Assembly: GCF_002192695.1 (NCBI RefSeq)
Contig: NZ_MTLG01000116.1
Coordinates: 1 to 40,260 of the forward strand
Length of the DNA stretch: 40,260 nt
Source of the DNA: Achromobacter xylosoxidans
Lineage (GTDB): Bacteria; Pseudomonadota; Gammaproteobacteria; Burkholderiales; Burkholderiaceae_B
Direction of reading: 5' to 3'
The translations under genes and the position numbers were made by a program. The notes beneath the pieces are model-generated. The model saw nothing but the letters and a program-made list of their open reading frames with translations, had not been told where the DNA came from and searched no databases. Below, piece after piece: positions 9,277 to 17,633 of this stretch. Position 1 is the stretch's first letter. Each line of letters starts with the position of its first letter.

Positions 9277-10541
9277 TGTGCAGCCTCCAGCGCGGGAGCG
9301 GCTTGTTCGTCGTCGCGCCACAGGGCCAGCGCCCAGCGGCAGGCGGCGAGGCCCGCCAGGAACAACACCAACGGAATCAGCCAGGTCGACAGCGCCAGCG
9401 GCGCCCAGTCGTGGCCGAACAACGGGATGTCGGGCCAGCCGGCCTCGGGGTTCATCGCCAGCAGCGAGCGGTAGTCGCGGGCGAACATGCGTTGCAGCAG
9501 CTCCACCGTGAAGACCGTGGCGCAAGTCAGCAGCAGGCCGCCCGCCACCGAGACCGCCGCGCGCGGCAGCCAGTTGGCCAGTCCGCGCTCGCGCAGCGAA
9601 CGCGCGGCGCCCTGCACCAGGCCCACCAGTCCGTCCGGCACGAACAGCATCACCAGCACGAACAGAATGCCCTGGTACAGCAGCCAGGAGCGGGTGATGT
9701 CGGCCAGCGTCTGCGACAGGAAGGTCAGGATGGACGCGCCCAGCACCGGGCCCAGGAAGGCGTTGACACCGCCGATGTAGGCGAACAGCACCGCGTCGGT
9801 GGACAGCTTGACGTCGAACAGCACGTAATTGCCTGCTTCGATGTTCAGCGCCTGCAGGCCGCCGGCGATGCCGGCGAACATGGCCGACAGTGCGAACACC
9901 AGGGTCTTGAGCGTGTGCGGGCGATAGCCCAGGTAGCGCAGGCGGTTGGCGTTCTCGCGCAGGCCCAGCGTCAGCCGGCCCAGCGGCGTGCGGGTCAGGC
10001 CATAAAGCGCGGCCAGCGACACCAGCACCCAGGCCAGTACCAGGAAATAGACCTCGATGTCGGAACCGAAGGTGAAACCCCAGGCCGGCATGCGCATGGC
10101 GGATACGCCCGCCTCGCCGCCGAACACGCCCTTCAGGTGCGGCGCCAGCGCATGCAGCAGCTCGGCCAGCGCCAGCGTGATCATGGCGAAGTAGACGCCC
10201 GCGCGCATGGTGGCGAACCAGCCCGCGACCAGGCCGAACAGCAGGCCGGCCACGCCGCCCGCCAGCGGCATCAGGGGCGTGGGCAGGAGGCCTGCGCCGC
10301 CCAGCGCATTCATGGCGTGGATGGTGGCGAAGGTGCCCACGCCGAAGTACGCGGCATGGCCGAAGGACAGCATGCCGCCCTGGCCGGCCAGCAGGTTGAA
10401 GGCGCAGGCGAACAGCGCGGCAATCAGCATCTGCACGGCCGCCACCAGCTGGCCCGGAGGCAACAGCCAGGGCAGCGCGCAAAGCGCGGCCACGCACAGG
10501 ACAAGTAGCAGGATGGCGGAAGTACGGCGGGTCTGGCTCAT
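9273..10541 (-). CDS. Liv-type ABC transporter permease (LivM-like, long form)
   Basis: This inner-membrane permease of 422 residues has the LivM core: FNLLAGQGGMLSFGHAAYFGVG near the N-terminus and the EAA-like contact region near GLGLRENANRLRYLGY. It is about 100 residues longer than the second LivM-like protein of the window (322). The extra part follows the VMLFVPDGLVGLVQG segment that normally ends the family. It contains about two more hydrophobic segments and an acidic Ala-rich tail (DDEQAAPALEAAQ). The ATG at 10541 overlaps the LivH-like stop (ATGA). A longer upstream frame exists but has no LivM similarity. Confidence 0.93.
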   Translation of the reverse strand: MSQTRRTSAILLLVLCVAALCALPWLLPPGQLVAAVQMLIAALFACAFNLLAGQGGMLSFGHAAYFGVGTFATIHAMNALGGAGLLPTPLMPLAGGVAGLLFGLVAGWFATMRAGVYFAMITLALAELLHALAPHLKGVFGGEAGVSAMRMPAWGFTFGSDIEVYFLVLAWVLVSLAALYGLTRTPLGRLTLGLRENANRLRYLGYRPHTLKTLVFALSAMFAGIAGGLQALNIEAGNYVLFDVKLSTDAVLFAYIGGVNAFLGPVLGASILTFLSQTLADITRSWLLYQGILFVLVMLFVPDGLVGLVQGAARSLRERGLANWLPRAAVSVAGGLLLTCATVFTVELLQRMFARDYRSLLAMNPEAGWPDIPLFGHDWAPLALSTWLIPLVLFLAGLAACRWALALWRDDEQAAPALEAAQ

Positions 10542-11479
10542 GCCTGTTCTCCCTTCAGGCCCGAGGGCTTGACCAGCAGCACCACCAGCATCAGCAGGAA
10601 GGGCAGGGTGGCCGCCAGGCTGGAAATCTTCACGGTCATCAGGCCGCCCACGCTTTCGGCCCATTCTCCGGCGCCGAACAGGCCGAACAGGGACGCCAGG
10701 CTGGCGTCGATGCCGACCGAGAACGAGCTGATCAGGCCGATCAGCAGCGAGGCAATCATCGCGCCTTCCAGCGAGCCCAGGCCGCCGACCACGACCACCA
10801 CGAACACCAGCACGCCCAGTTCCAGCGCCATGTTGGGGTTGGTGGTGTAGAACGCGCCCGCGACCGCGCCGGCCAGGCCGGCCATGGCCGCGCCCACGCC
10901 GAACACGCTCATGAACACCAGCGGCACGTTGTGGCCCAGCGCTTCGGCCATGCGCGGGCGGTAGATGGCCGAGCGCACCACGATGCCGACGCGGGTGCGC
11001 GACAGCAGCAGATAGATCACGGCGAACATCGCCAGCGACACCCCGCCCATCAGCAGGCGGTAGAAGGGGTAGTCCGCATCGAACACGCGGAAGGCCGCGA
11101 AGTTGAGGAACTGCGGCACGCGGTAGTCGACCGGAAAGTCGCCGTAGAACAGCTTGATCAGCTCCGCCACGATGAAGGCCAGGCCGAAGGTCACCAGCAG
11201 TTCCTGCGCATGGCCGAACTTGTGGACGCGGCGCAGAAAGTAGCGCTCCACGCCCATGCCCAGCAGGCCGGCGATGACGGTGGCCAGGACCAGCGCGGTC
11301 CAGAAGCCGGTGACGGGCGTCAGGGTGTAGGCGGCGTACGCGCCTATCATGTAGAACGAGGCGTGCGCGAAGTTGAGCACGCCCATCATTCCGAAAATCA
11401 GTGTCAGGCCTGCCGACACCATGAATAGCAGCAGGCCGTAAATCACGCCGTTCAACAGCGAGACGGTAAAGTATTCCAT
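10538..11479 (-). CDS. Liv-type ABC transporter permease (LivH-like)
   Basis: The 313-residue permease is very hydrophobic, starting EYFTVSLLNGVIYGLLLFMVSAGLTLIFGMMGVLNFAHASFYMIG, the family hallmark. The VVVVVGGLGSLEGAMIASLLIG segment near residues 225-250 is the conserved Liv cytoplasmic loop region. GGAG precedes the ATG at 11479. It forms the membrane heterodimer with the LivM-like protein. It follows the binding-protein gene after 171 bp that contain a stable hairpin, and leads four overlapping genes. Confidence 0.94.
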   Translation of the reverse strand: MEYFTVSLLNGVIYGLLLFMVSAGLTLIFGMMGVLNFAHASFYMIGAYAAYTLTPVTGFWTALVLATVIAGLLGMGVERYFLRRVHKFGHAQELLVTFGLAFIVAELIKLFYGDFPVDYRVPQFLNFAAFRVFDADYPFYRLLMGGVSLAMFAVIYLLLSRTRVGIVVRSAIYRPRMAEALGHNVPLVFMSVFGVGAAMAGLAGAVAGAFYTTNPNMALELGVLVFVVVVVGGLGSLEGAMIASLLIGLISSFSVGIDASLASLFGLFGAGEWAESVGGLMTVKISSLAATLPFLLMLVVLLVKPSGLKGEQA

Positions 11480-11595
11480 GTCCGCTCCAGGATTCTTGCG
11501 CTAAGACGACGGACGTCTTGCGAGCGATTGCGCACCAGGATTTTTCCGGCCCGCGCCGGGGGTGCGCTTATTGGTTCGCGAGGGGTCGCGATGCA

Positions 11596-11646
11596 TTGCG
11601 CGCGCTGATGGCCGGCATGGCGCCGGCCGATCATCAACGCGCGCAA
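11596..11646 (-). other. Intercistronic stem-loop after the binding-protein gene
   Basis: Arms 11596-11616 and 11622-11646 pair almost completely (TTGCGCGCG ... CGCGCGCAA outside, GCCGGC/GCCGGC inside). The structure begins four bases after the stop of the binding-protein gene. No T-run follows on the minus strand, so it looks like an mRNA-stabilising or partial-termination hairpin, not a full terminator. This would favour excess of the binding protein over the permeases. Confidence 0.6.
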
Positions 11647-11650
11647 GCCA

Positions 11651-12886
11651 TCAGTTCGGCCGCTGCATCTTGCAGGTCGCCTGCGGCGGCGCCGACACGT
11701 CGGCCGCGGCCAGCACCTTCACCGGCTCGAAGCCCATGTCGGTGCCGTCGGCCTTGTACTTGGCGTTCTTGCCGACCTTGGACACCACCATGGGCAGCTG
11801 CACCTGGTGGTCTTCCGCGCGCATTGTGTAGGTGCCCAGCGACGAGGTGTAGGTGACCTTCTCCAGCGCGCCGGCCAGTTGCGGCACGGACAGCTTGCCG
11901 TCCTGCGGCTGGACCTGCTTGAGCGCCTCGCCCAGGAAGCGGATGCCGATCACGGTCTGCGGTTCGGTGTAGCTGGGGTAGTGGCCGGTCTTGGCCTTGT
12001 AGTCCTCGGCGAACTTGGCGCCTTCCTCGCCGGCGGCCTCGATGTTGTAGGGGTGGGCGATGTAGTGGCCCAGCGCGACTTCGCCGGCGTTGGCCAGGTT
12101 GCCCACCTGATCCAGGAACACGGTGGCGAAGCGGACCTTCAGGCCAGCGGCCTGCGTGGCCTTCATCAAGAGCAGCAGGTCGTTGGACCAGTTGCCCGTG
12201 ATCACGGTGTCGGGCGTGGCCGAGCGGATGCGCGCGACGTAAGGCGCGAAGTCCTGGATCTTGTTGACCTCGTGCAGCGTCTTGCCGACCACTTCATAGC
12301 CATACTGCTTGGCGAAGCGCTCGGTGGCGCCTTCCATGTCCTGGCCCCAGGAGTAGTTCTGGTTGATGGCGTACACGCGCTTGCCCAGGGTACCGTCGGC
12401 CGACATGACCGAGGCCAGCGCCTTCACGCGCAGATCGGCGTTGGTGGTGAAGCGGAAGTGGTAGAAGTGGCACTTCTGGCCGGTCAGTTCCAGCGCTTCG
12501 CCGCCCACGTTCAGGAACACGACTTCCTTGCCCGGGTTGCGCAGGTTGTGCTTGCGCACGTCTTCGGTCAGCTGTCCCGAAATGGCCGACGAGGACCCTT
12601 GCACCAGGATCTGCACGCCTTCGGCCGCGGCCGCGCGGAAGCGGTCGGACGCACCCACCGGGCCGCCCTGGTTGTCGAACTCGACCAGTTCCAGCGGCTG
12701 GCCGTTCCAGCCGCCGGCGGCGTTGATGCGGTCCAGCTCATATTTGACCGCGGCGCGGAACATCAGGCCGGTCGAAGCCTGCGGGCCGGACAGCGTTTCG
12801 ATCAGGCCGATCTTGACGGGCGCGGCCTGGGCCGATGCGGCGATGCCGGCCAGGCACAGCAGGCCAGTGGTGAAAGCCAATTTCAT
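11651..12886 (-). CDS. Periplasmic substrate-binding protein of a Liv-type ABC importer
   Basis: The 411-residue protein has a Sec signal peptide (KLAFTTGLLCLAGIAASAQA, cleavage near residue 22) followed by PVKIGLIETLSGPQASTG, the first strand and loop of the Leu/Ile/Val-binding type I fold. It belongs to the Peripla_BP_6 group, whose members bind amino acids, amides, urea or aromatic acids, so the name does not fix the ligand. GGAGGAG lies just before the ATG at 12886. It is second in the operon, 69 bp after the shikimate-dehydrogenase-like gene and before the permeases. Confidence 0.93.
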   Translation of the reverse strand: MKLAFTTGLLCLAGIAASAQAAPVKIGLIETLSGPQASTGLMFRAAVKYELDRINAAGGWNGQPLELVEFDNQGGPVGASDRFRAAAAEGVQILVQGSSSAISGQLTEDVRKHNLRNPGKEVVFLNVGGEALELTGQKCHFYHFRFTTNADLRVKALASVMSADGTLGKRVYAINQNYSWGQDMEGATERFAKQYGYEVVGKTLHEVNKIQDFAPYVARIRSATPDTVITGNWSNDLLLLMKATQAAGLKVRFATVFLDQVGNLANAGEVALGHYIAHPYNIEAAGEEGAKFAEDYKAKTGHYPSYTEPQTVIGIRFLGEALKQVQPQDGKLSVPQLAGALEKVTYTSSLGTYTMRAEDHQVQLPMVVSKVGKNAKYKADGTDMGFEPVKVLAAADVSAPPQATCKMQRPN

Positions 12887-12955
12887 GCGTGTCTCCTCCG
12901 TGGGACGGGAGTGTGGTGAATTTGTGGATCAAGCAAGCGCGCTGTTGAACCAGCC

Positions 12956-13753
12956 TTAGCGCGGCTCTTCTATGCCCAGGAAGCGGGCAATTTCGGCGAT
13001 CTGTCCTTCCAGCATGTACAGGCCCGGATGCGTGCGGCAGCCACGCGCGGCGGCGGCGCGCAGCAGGGGCGTGTCGACGCGGCTCATGACGGCGTCGGCG
13101 ACGACGGTGCCGGCGGCAAGCGCGTCCAGCTGGAAGGGCAGGGGATCGGTGTCGTTCAGGCCCAACGAGGTCGCGTTGATGGCGATGTCGCAGGACTCGG
13201 GCGCGGCGCCGGCCACGCTGATGGCGAGGCCGGGATACTGGCGGCCCAGGTGGGCGGCGAAGGAGAGTGCCTTGTCGGCGCTGCGGTTGTACAGGCGCAG
13301 GCTGGCGGGGCCGGCGTCGGCGACGGCACAGGCGATGGCCTTGCCCGCGCCGCCCAGGCCGGCCAGGTAGACATGGCGGCCGGCCGGATCATGGCCCTGG
13401 CTGCGCAGGCCGGCCACGAAGCCCAGTCCGTCGAAGTTTCCGCCGGTGAGCACGCCGTCGCGCAGGCGCACCGCGTTGACCGCGCCGCTCAGCTGGGCGG
13501 ACGGCGTCAGGGCGTCGCACAGGGCGGCGGCGTTTTCCTTGTGGGGCACCGTCACCACGATGCCGCCCAGATTGGCCAGCCCGCGGATGCCGGCGAACAG
13601 GCCGGGCAGGCCGGCGGGGGCCACATGGAACGGAACCATGACCGCATCCACGCCGCGCTCGCGCAGCAGGGCGTTGAGCCGCTGGGGCGTCTTGACGTGA
13701 GCGATCGGGTCCGCCGCGATCGCGAAAACGGTAGTGCTGCCGGTGATTTCCAC
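12956..13753 (-). CDS. Shikimate/quinate-dehydrogenase-like oxidoreductase with altered substrate site
   Basis: The 265-residue protein has the AroE two-domain layout. The N-terminal half has DPIAHVKTP (15-23) and VVTVPHKENA (66-75); the C-terminal half has the NADP-type AGLGGAGKAIA loop followed by LRLYNRS. Lys72 and Asp108 (in GGNFDGLGF) match the catalytic Lys and Asp of shikimate dehydrogenase. The two substrate-binding serines of the SxS motif are Val20 and Thr22 here, and the usual Asn-Thr-Asp reads Asn-Phe-Asp. It is therefore unlikely to be the biosynthetic AroE. It starts with GTG at 13753 and is the first gene of the 11-gene operon. It probably oxidises or reduces a substrate-related hydroxyl. 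Confidence 0.85.
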   Translation of the reverse strand: MEITGSTTVFAIAADPIAHVKTPQRLNALLRERGVDAVMVPFHVAPAGLPGLFAGIRGLANLGGIVVTVPHKENAAALCDALTPSAQLSGAVNAVRLRDGVLTGGNFDGLGFVAGLRSQGHDPAGRHVYLAGLGGAGKAIACAVADAGPASLRLYNRSADKALSFAAHLGRQYPGLAISVAGAAPESCDIAINATSLGLNDTDPLPFQLDALAAGTVVADAVMSRVDTPLLRAAAARGCRTHPGLYMLEGQIAEIARFLGIEEPR

Positions 13754-13843
13754 CTGTTTGTCCCCTGCCTGGGTAGCGGCTTGCCGCCGTGTCGTTCCTG
13801 ACTCTCTTGCCTGAAAGCGCCAGTTGCTTTACGCTTTCGGAAT

Positions 13844-13881
13844 AAGTTGTCAGGCAACTTTATTAAGTTGTCCGATAAATC
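13844..13881. promoter_or_regulatory. Two candidate GntR/FCD operators in the divergent promoter region
   Basis: AAGTTGTCAGGCAACTT (13844-13860) is an inverted repeat, and AAGTTGTCCGATAAAT follows at 13865-13880. Both share the core TTGTC-N-GRYAA (13847-13857 and 13868-13878). Each is one base off a perfect TTGTC-N-GACAA palindrome, and their centres are 21 bp apart, two helical turns. They lie between the AroE-like and SDR genes. The FCD-type regulator gene at 14837 is the natural candidate to bind them. Binding itself is inferred. Confidence 0.6.
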
Positions 13882-13993
13882 ATAGGGCAAGCGTTTTTCC
13901 CGTGTCAAGCGGCCGTTTCGGGAGTCCAATCGGAATTCCCGTGGCCGCTGGGAAGGCGTTCAGCCGGCGTACGAGAGTGCTTCAGGAGACAGA

Positions 13994-14731
13994 ATGATTT
14001 CGTTCGAAGGAAAGGTTGCCGCCATCACCGGCGCGGGCAACGGCATCGGCCTGGCGACGGCGCGGTTGATGGCGGCGCATGGCGCCCGGCTGGTGCTGAC
14101 CGACATCGACAACGCACGCCTGGAAGAGGTGGCGGCCGAGCTGGATCCCAGCGGGCAGCGCGTCTACACGCGCGCGCTGGACGTGTCGGCCTCGGCCGAC
14201 TGCGAACGCGTGTTCGAGGCGGCGGCCAAGCATTTCGGTGGGCTGGACCATCTGGTGCATTGCGCCGGCATCTACCCGGAGCAACTGGTCAAGGACACCA
14301 GCGACGAGGCCTGGCGCACGCTGATGCGCGTGAACCTGGACGGCACCTTCTATGTATGCCGCGCCGCCCAGCGCCACCTGCGCCACGACGGCTCCATCGT
14401 GCTGCTGACCTCGCTGGCGGCCCAGCGCGGCAGCTATGCCCACGCGGCCTATTCGGCTTCCAAGGGCGCGGTGCAGAGCTTCACGCGCAGCCTGGCGCTG
14501 GAGCTGGCGCCGCAGATCCGCGTGAACGCGGTGGCGCCGGGCATCATCGCCACCTCCATGACCCAGGACCTGATCGGGCAGAAGGGCGCGCAGCTGCTGG
14601 AAAGCACGCCGCTGCGCCGCTACGGCACGGCCGAGGAAATCGCGGGTTCCATCGCGTTCCTGTGCTCGCCGCTGGCCGGTTTCGTCACGGGCGAGGTCAT
14701 GCAGGTCAACGGCGGCATCTATATCGCGTAA
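13994..14731 (+). CDS. SDR-family oxidoreductase
   Basis: This 245-residue short-chain dehydrogenase has TGAGNGIG (12-19), Asp37/Asp39 after the second strand (NAD+ preference), a variant HCAG (89-92) in place of NNAG, and the catalytic Ser140, Tyr153 and Lys157 (YSASK). The C-terminus GEVMQVNGGIYIA is typical. AGGAGA precedes the ATG. It is transcribed divergently from the AroE-like operon and followed by the GntR gene, so one regulator probably controls both arms. With the other SDR (6985-7773) it would provide two oxidation steps for the same catabolic route. Confidence 0.9.
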   Translation: MISFEGKVAAITGAGNGIGLATARLMAAHGARLVLTDIDNARLEEVAAELDPSGQRVYTRALDVSASADCERVFEAAAKHFGGLDHLVHCAGIYPEQLVKDTSDEAWRTLMRVNLDGTFYVCRAAQRHLRHDGSIVLLTSLAAQRGSYAHAAYSASKGAVQSFTRSLALELAPQIRVNAVAPGIIATSMTQDLIGQKGAQLLESTPLRRYGTAEEIAGSIAFLCSPLAGFVTGEVMQVNGGIYIA

Positions 14732-14794
14732 AGTCCCAGGATGGCGCGGCGGTCCATGCCGCGGCCGGCCCGCCGGGCATTCCCATAAACAAGA

Positions 14795-14814
14795 GGCGGC
14801 GCGCCTGCGCCGCC
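14795..14814 (+). other. Hairpin between SDR and GntR genes
   Basis: GGCGGCGC (14795-14802) and GCGCCGCC (14807-14814) form an eight-pair stem with a four-base loop. No T-run follows, so it is not a classical terminator. It lies 22 bp before the GntR start, which lacks a clear Shine-Dalgarno sequence, and could reduce expression of the regulator. Confidence 0.45.
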
Positions 14815-14836
14815 CGCAAGTTTCCACCATTCGACC

Positions 14837-15583
14837 ATGCAGCCCAACCAAGAACAGGATCCGCCGCGCGCCGCGCCCAAGAGTTCGCTTTCGGCGGCGC
14901 TGGGCGACGCGCTGGCGGAGCAGATCCGCCAGGGGACGCTCGCGCCCGGGGATCGCCTGCCCACGGAAAAGCAGCTGACGGAAACCTATTCGGTCAGCCG
15001 CGCCGTCGTGCGCGAAGCGCTGGCGCGCTTGAAGTCCGAAGGCCTGATCACGTCGCAGCAAGGCAGCGGGGTGTTTGTCGACCCGAACTTCCAGAAGAAC
15101 GCGTTCCGCATCGCCGCGCCCACGCCGGGCGACAACCAGGAACTGGAACATATCCTGGAGCTGATGCTGTCCATCGAAGTCACCGCCGCGCGCTACGCCG
15201 CGCAGCGCCGCACCGACGCGGATCTGAAGAAGATGCGCCAGGCGCTGGTGGGCATGGAGTACGCGCTGCTCAACGACAAGCTGGGCGACGAAGAGGACTA
15301 CCAGTTCCACCATGCCATCGTGCAGGCCACCCATAACCCGCATCTGGTGGCCCTGAACGACTACCTGGAAGCCAATGTGCGGCGGGTCATCCGCAGCGCG
15401 CGCAACAATACGGCGCGCATGTACACCGAACGCATGGCCGCGGTGCAGAGCGAGCATCAGGCGATCTTTGCCGCCATCGACGCGGGCGATCCGGACGCCG
15501 CCGGCCGCGCCGCCGACCGGCACCTGCGCAACGCCGCGGACCGCCTGCGGCTGTTCCAGGCGGAGCGGCCGGCGCCAGTCTAG
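14837..15583 (+). CDS. GntR-family regulator, FadR/FCD subfamily
   Basis: The 248-residue protein has a GntR winged HTH (about 17-88, with GTLAPGDRLPTEKQLTETYSVSRAVVREAL split over the motif) and an all-helical FCD ligand domain. That domain carries the metal-binding pattern DYQFHHAIV (Asp and His), a His in SEHQAIF and a His in DRHLRNA. FCD regulators usually respond to small organic acids and repress catabolic genes by binding TTGTC-type palindromes such as those at 13844-13881. The gene follows the SDR in the same direction and is convergent with the SAF-domain oxidoreductase. It is probably the local repressor of the divergent catabolic genes. Confidence 0.92.
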   Translation: MQPNQEQDPPRAAPKSSLSAALGDALAEQIRQGTLAPGDRLPTEKQLTETYSVSRAVVREALARLKSEGLITSQQGSGVFVDPNFQKNAFRIAAPTPGDNQELEHILELMLSIEVTAARYAAQRRTDADLKKMRQALVGMEYALLNDKLGDEEDYQFHHAIVQATHNPHLVALNDYLEANVRRVIRSARNNTARMYTERMAAVQSEHQAIFAAIDAGDPDAAGRAADRHLRNAADRLRLFQAERPAPV

Positions 15584-15616
15584 GGCGCCGGGGATTGCCC
15601 GCCGCGCGGGCGAGTC

Positions 15617-16954
15617 CTAGGCGAAGGTCTGTTCCATTTCGCGGCGGAACTGTACGGCCGTGGACCGTTCGTCGTACTCCACGTCGGCCCAGCGTATCGC
15701 CTGGGATTGGCGCACCGGGTTCTTCAACTTGACCTGGTGCGACAGGCCCAGCGGCAGATAGCCTTCATCCACCGAATCGCGCGCCGGCATCAGCCGGCCG
15801 TACACCGTGTAGCCGCCTTCGCCGTCCAGGATCTGGCCGGCCGGCAGGTCGCGCTTGGCGGTGGCGACGACGTCGCCATGCCAGCCGGCGGGCGCGCCTG
15901 TGGGCTCGCGCCGCAAGCCCACGCTGGCCACGCTGATGCCCAACTCCAGCCCGATCAGGTGATAGGGCTTGTACATGGCGGTGTAGTTGCCGCTGGGGTC
16001 CGTGACCAGGCCGTATTCCTTGAAGCAGCGGCGCACATAGTCGCTGTCGGCGGCCAGGGTCACGTACACGCCCCAGCGCAGGTCGCGGAACACCGGGCGG
16101 CCGTCGCGCTCCAGCGAGGAAATCACCTCGACCTGGCCGCGATGGTGCAGGATGCCGCCGCTTTCGCGCGGCCGCAGCACGCGCGCCAGATCGTCCACGC
16201 CGCAGGGCGGGAAGTGCAGGCCGGATGGCGAGGGCAGCAAGCCCGTGGCGTTGGAGACCGCGGCCATCTCGATGGCGCTCTTGGTGCCGTCCAGGAAGCT
16301 GTTGAACATCTGCGCGTTGAAGTCGCCCGCCGCAACCATTTCGGCGGTGAAGCCGTAATAGGGCCAGACGGTGTCCGGCGTCGACGTATGGAACTCCGGC
16401 AGGTACTTGGTGCCCTTGCCCGCGGCCATGACCTCGAAGCCGCTGGCGCGCGCCCAGTCCACCATTTCGCAGATCAGGGCCGGCTGGTCGCCGTAGGCCA
16501 GTGAATAGACGATGCCGGCTTCGCGTGCGCGCCGCGCCAGCAGGGGGCCGGCCAGCGCGTCGGCCTCGACGTTGACCATGATGATGTGCTTGCCGTATTC
16601 GCAGCAGGCCAGCACGTGGCTGATGCCGGCGGCGGCCTGGCCGGTGGCGTCGATGACGATATCGACGTCGGGGCTGGCGATCACGGCGTGGGGATCGTCG
16701 CAGAAGTAGACCTTGCCGTTCTTCAGCGCGTCATTGGTGCTGGCGGCATTGAGCGCGCTGGCGGGCCAGCCGACGCGGGTGAGCGCCGCGCGCGCCCGGT
16801 CGGGCACCAGGTCAGCGACTGCGACCAGTCTCATCCCCGGCGTGCGCGGGGCCTGGCTCATGAACATCGCGCCGAACTTTCCGGCGCCCAGTAAGGCAAC
16901 ACGCAAAGGCTTGTGGTCGGCTTCCCGCTGCTTCAGAAGACGGTACAGGTTCAT
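15617..16954 (-). CDS. NAD(P)-dependent homoserine-dehydrogenase-like oxidoreductase with SAF domain
   Basis: The 445-residue protein has an N-terminal Rossmann domain starting LRVALLGAGKFGAMF (GAGKFG at 23-28) and VDIVIDATGQAAAG. The middle domain has the AAGKGTKYLPEFHTSTPDTVWPYYG region, and a C-terminal SAF-like segment has ATAKRDLPAGQILDGEGGYTVYG. Proteins of this architecture are often annotated only as NAD(P)-dependent oxidoreductases and occur in sugar-acid and polyol catabolism. I cannot assign a substrate. GGAGGAG lies just before the ATG. It is convergent with the GntR gene (33 bp apart), so it may belong to the same regulon or be independent. Confidence 0.82.
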   Translation of the reverse strand: MNLYRLLKQREADHKPLRVALLGAGKFGAMFMSQAPRTPGMRLVAVADLVPDRARAALTRVGWPASALNAASTNDALKNGKVYFCDDPHAVIASPDVDIVIDATGQAAAGISHVLACCEYGKHIIMVNVEADALAGPLLARRAREAGIVYSLAYGDQPALICEMVDWARASGFEVMAAGKGTKYLPEFHTSTPDTVWPYYGFTAEMVAAGDFNAQMFNSFLDGTKSAIEMAAVSNATGLLPSPSGLHFPPCGVDDLARVLRPRESGGILHHRGQVEVISSLERDGRPVFRDLRWGVYVTLAADSDYVRRCFKEYGLVTDPSGNYTAMYKPYHLIGLELGISVASVGLRREPTGAPAGWHGDVVATAKRDLPAGQILDGEGGYTVYGRLMPARDSVDEGYLPLGLSHQVKLKNPVRQSQAIRWADVEYDERSTAVQFRREMEQTFA

Positions 16955-17025
16955 GGTGCAGGCTCCTCCGGGGTGGGGGGTACAGCAACACAGAATAGTC
17001 CCAAATTACGGCAGCTGAACAGGAC

Positions 17026-17586
17026 TCACTCATCTGCCGTATACAGCTCTCCGGCCAGCACGTTGCGCCAATTCTTCCAGCTGATGCGGGGGCGGTCCGA
17101 GACCTCGCGGTTGTAGGGGGCGTCGAACAGGATGTGCTTCCAGCGCGGCTTGACCGCGCCTTCGATCAGGGGCTTGTCGTCGATCAGCAGATGGCCGTGC
17201 ACCAGGGTCTTGTCCTTGGTCAGGATCAGCCGGTTGGTGGCGTCGCGCCCCAGGTGCCTTTCCACCCACAGGTACTTCTCCGCCACGCAGTTCTCGAACT
17301 GCGACAGGGGCGAGGAGCAGATGCGCACATCCATGCCCAGCGCCAGCAGTTCCTTCACGGCTTCCAGCGCGCCGGGCACCGGCGGCAGGTCGCGGATGAA
17401 GCCGGGCGCGGTGTAGATGGCTTCGGCCATGCCGCGCAGTTCGGGCGCATAGTCTTGGCGGATGTAGAAAGACTTGCGGTCCTCGAACGCCACGGGCGGT
17501 ATGTCCGGATGGCGGGCCCGCCAGGCGTCGATGAAGGCGTGTTCGAAGTCGGCGAGCACGCCGTCTTGGTCCAGCAGGATGATCAT
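17026..17586 (-). CDS. 5'(3')-deoxyribonucleotidase-like HAD phosphatase
   Basis: The 186-residue protein begins IILLDQDGVLADFE. Asp6 and Asp8 are the HAD nucleophile and acid/base residues. Later motifs are ICSSP (second HAD motif), TKDKTLVHG with a conserved Lys, and LIDDKP (metal-binding acidic pair). The layout matches the NT5C family, which removes phosphate from deoxynucleoside monophosphates. ATG at 17586 is chosen because the protein then starts at the first beta-strand of the HAD fold; the longer upstream frame is unrelated in sequence. It is a cytosolic housekeeping or salvage enzyme, with no operon partner beyond the following gene. Confidence 0.85.
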   Translation of the reverse strand: MIILLDQDGVLADFEHAFIDAWRARHPDIPPVAFEDRKSFYIRQDYAPELRGMAEAIYTAPGFIRDLPPVPGALEAVKELLALGMDVRICSSPLSQFENCVAEKYLWVERHLGRDATNRLILTKDKTLVHGHLLIDDKPLIEGAVKPRWKHILFDAPYNREVSDRPRISWKNWRNVLAGELYTADE

Positions 17587-17633
17587 GGCGATCCCGGGTG
17601 GTGGCAACCGGCTGATTGTGCCAGAGCGGCAGG

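Noticed and set aside
11480..11595. Possible further copy of the repeat between the Liv-type permease and binding-protein genes
   Set aside because: It contains short TCTTGCG-like words, but the arms and hairpin block of the repeat are absent.
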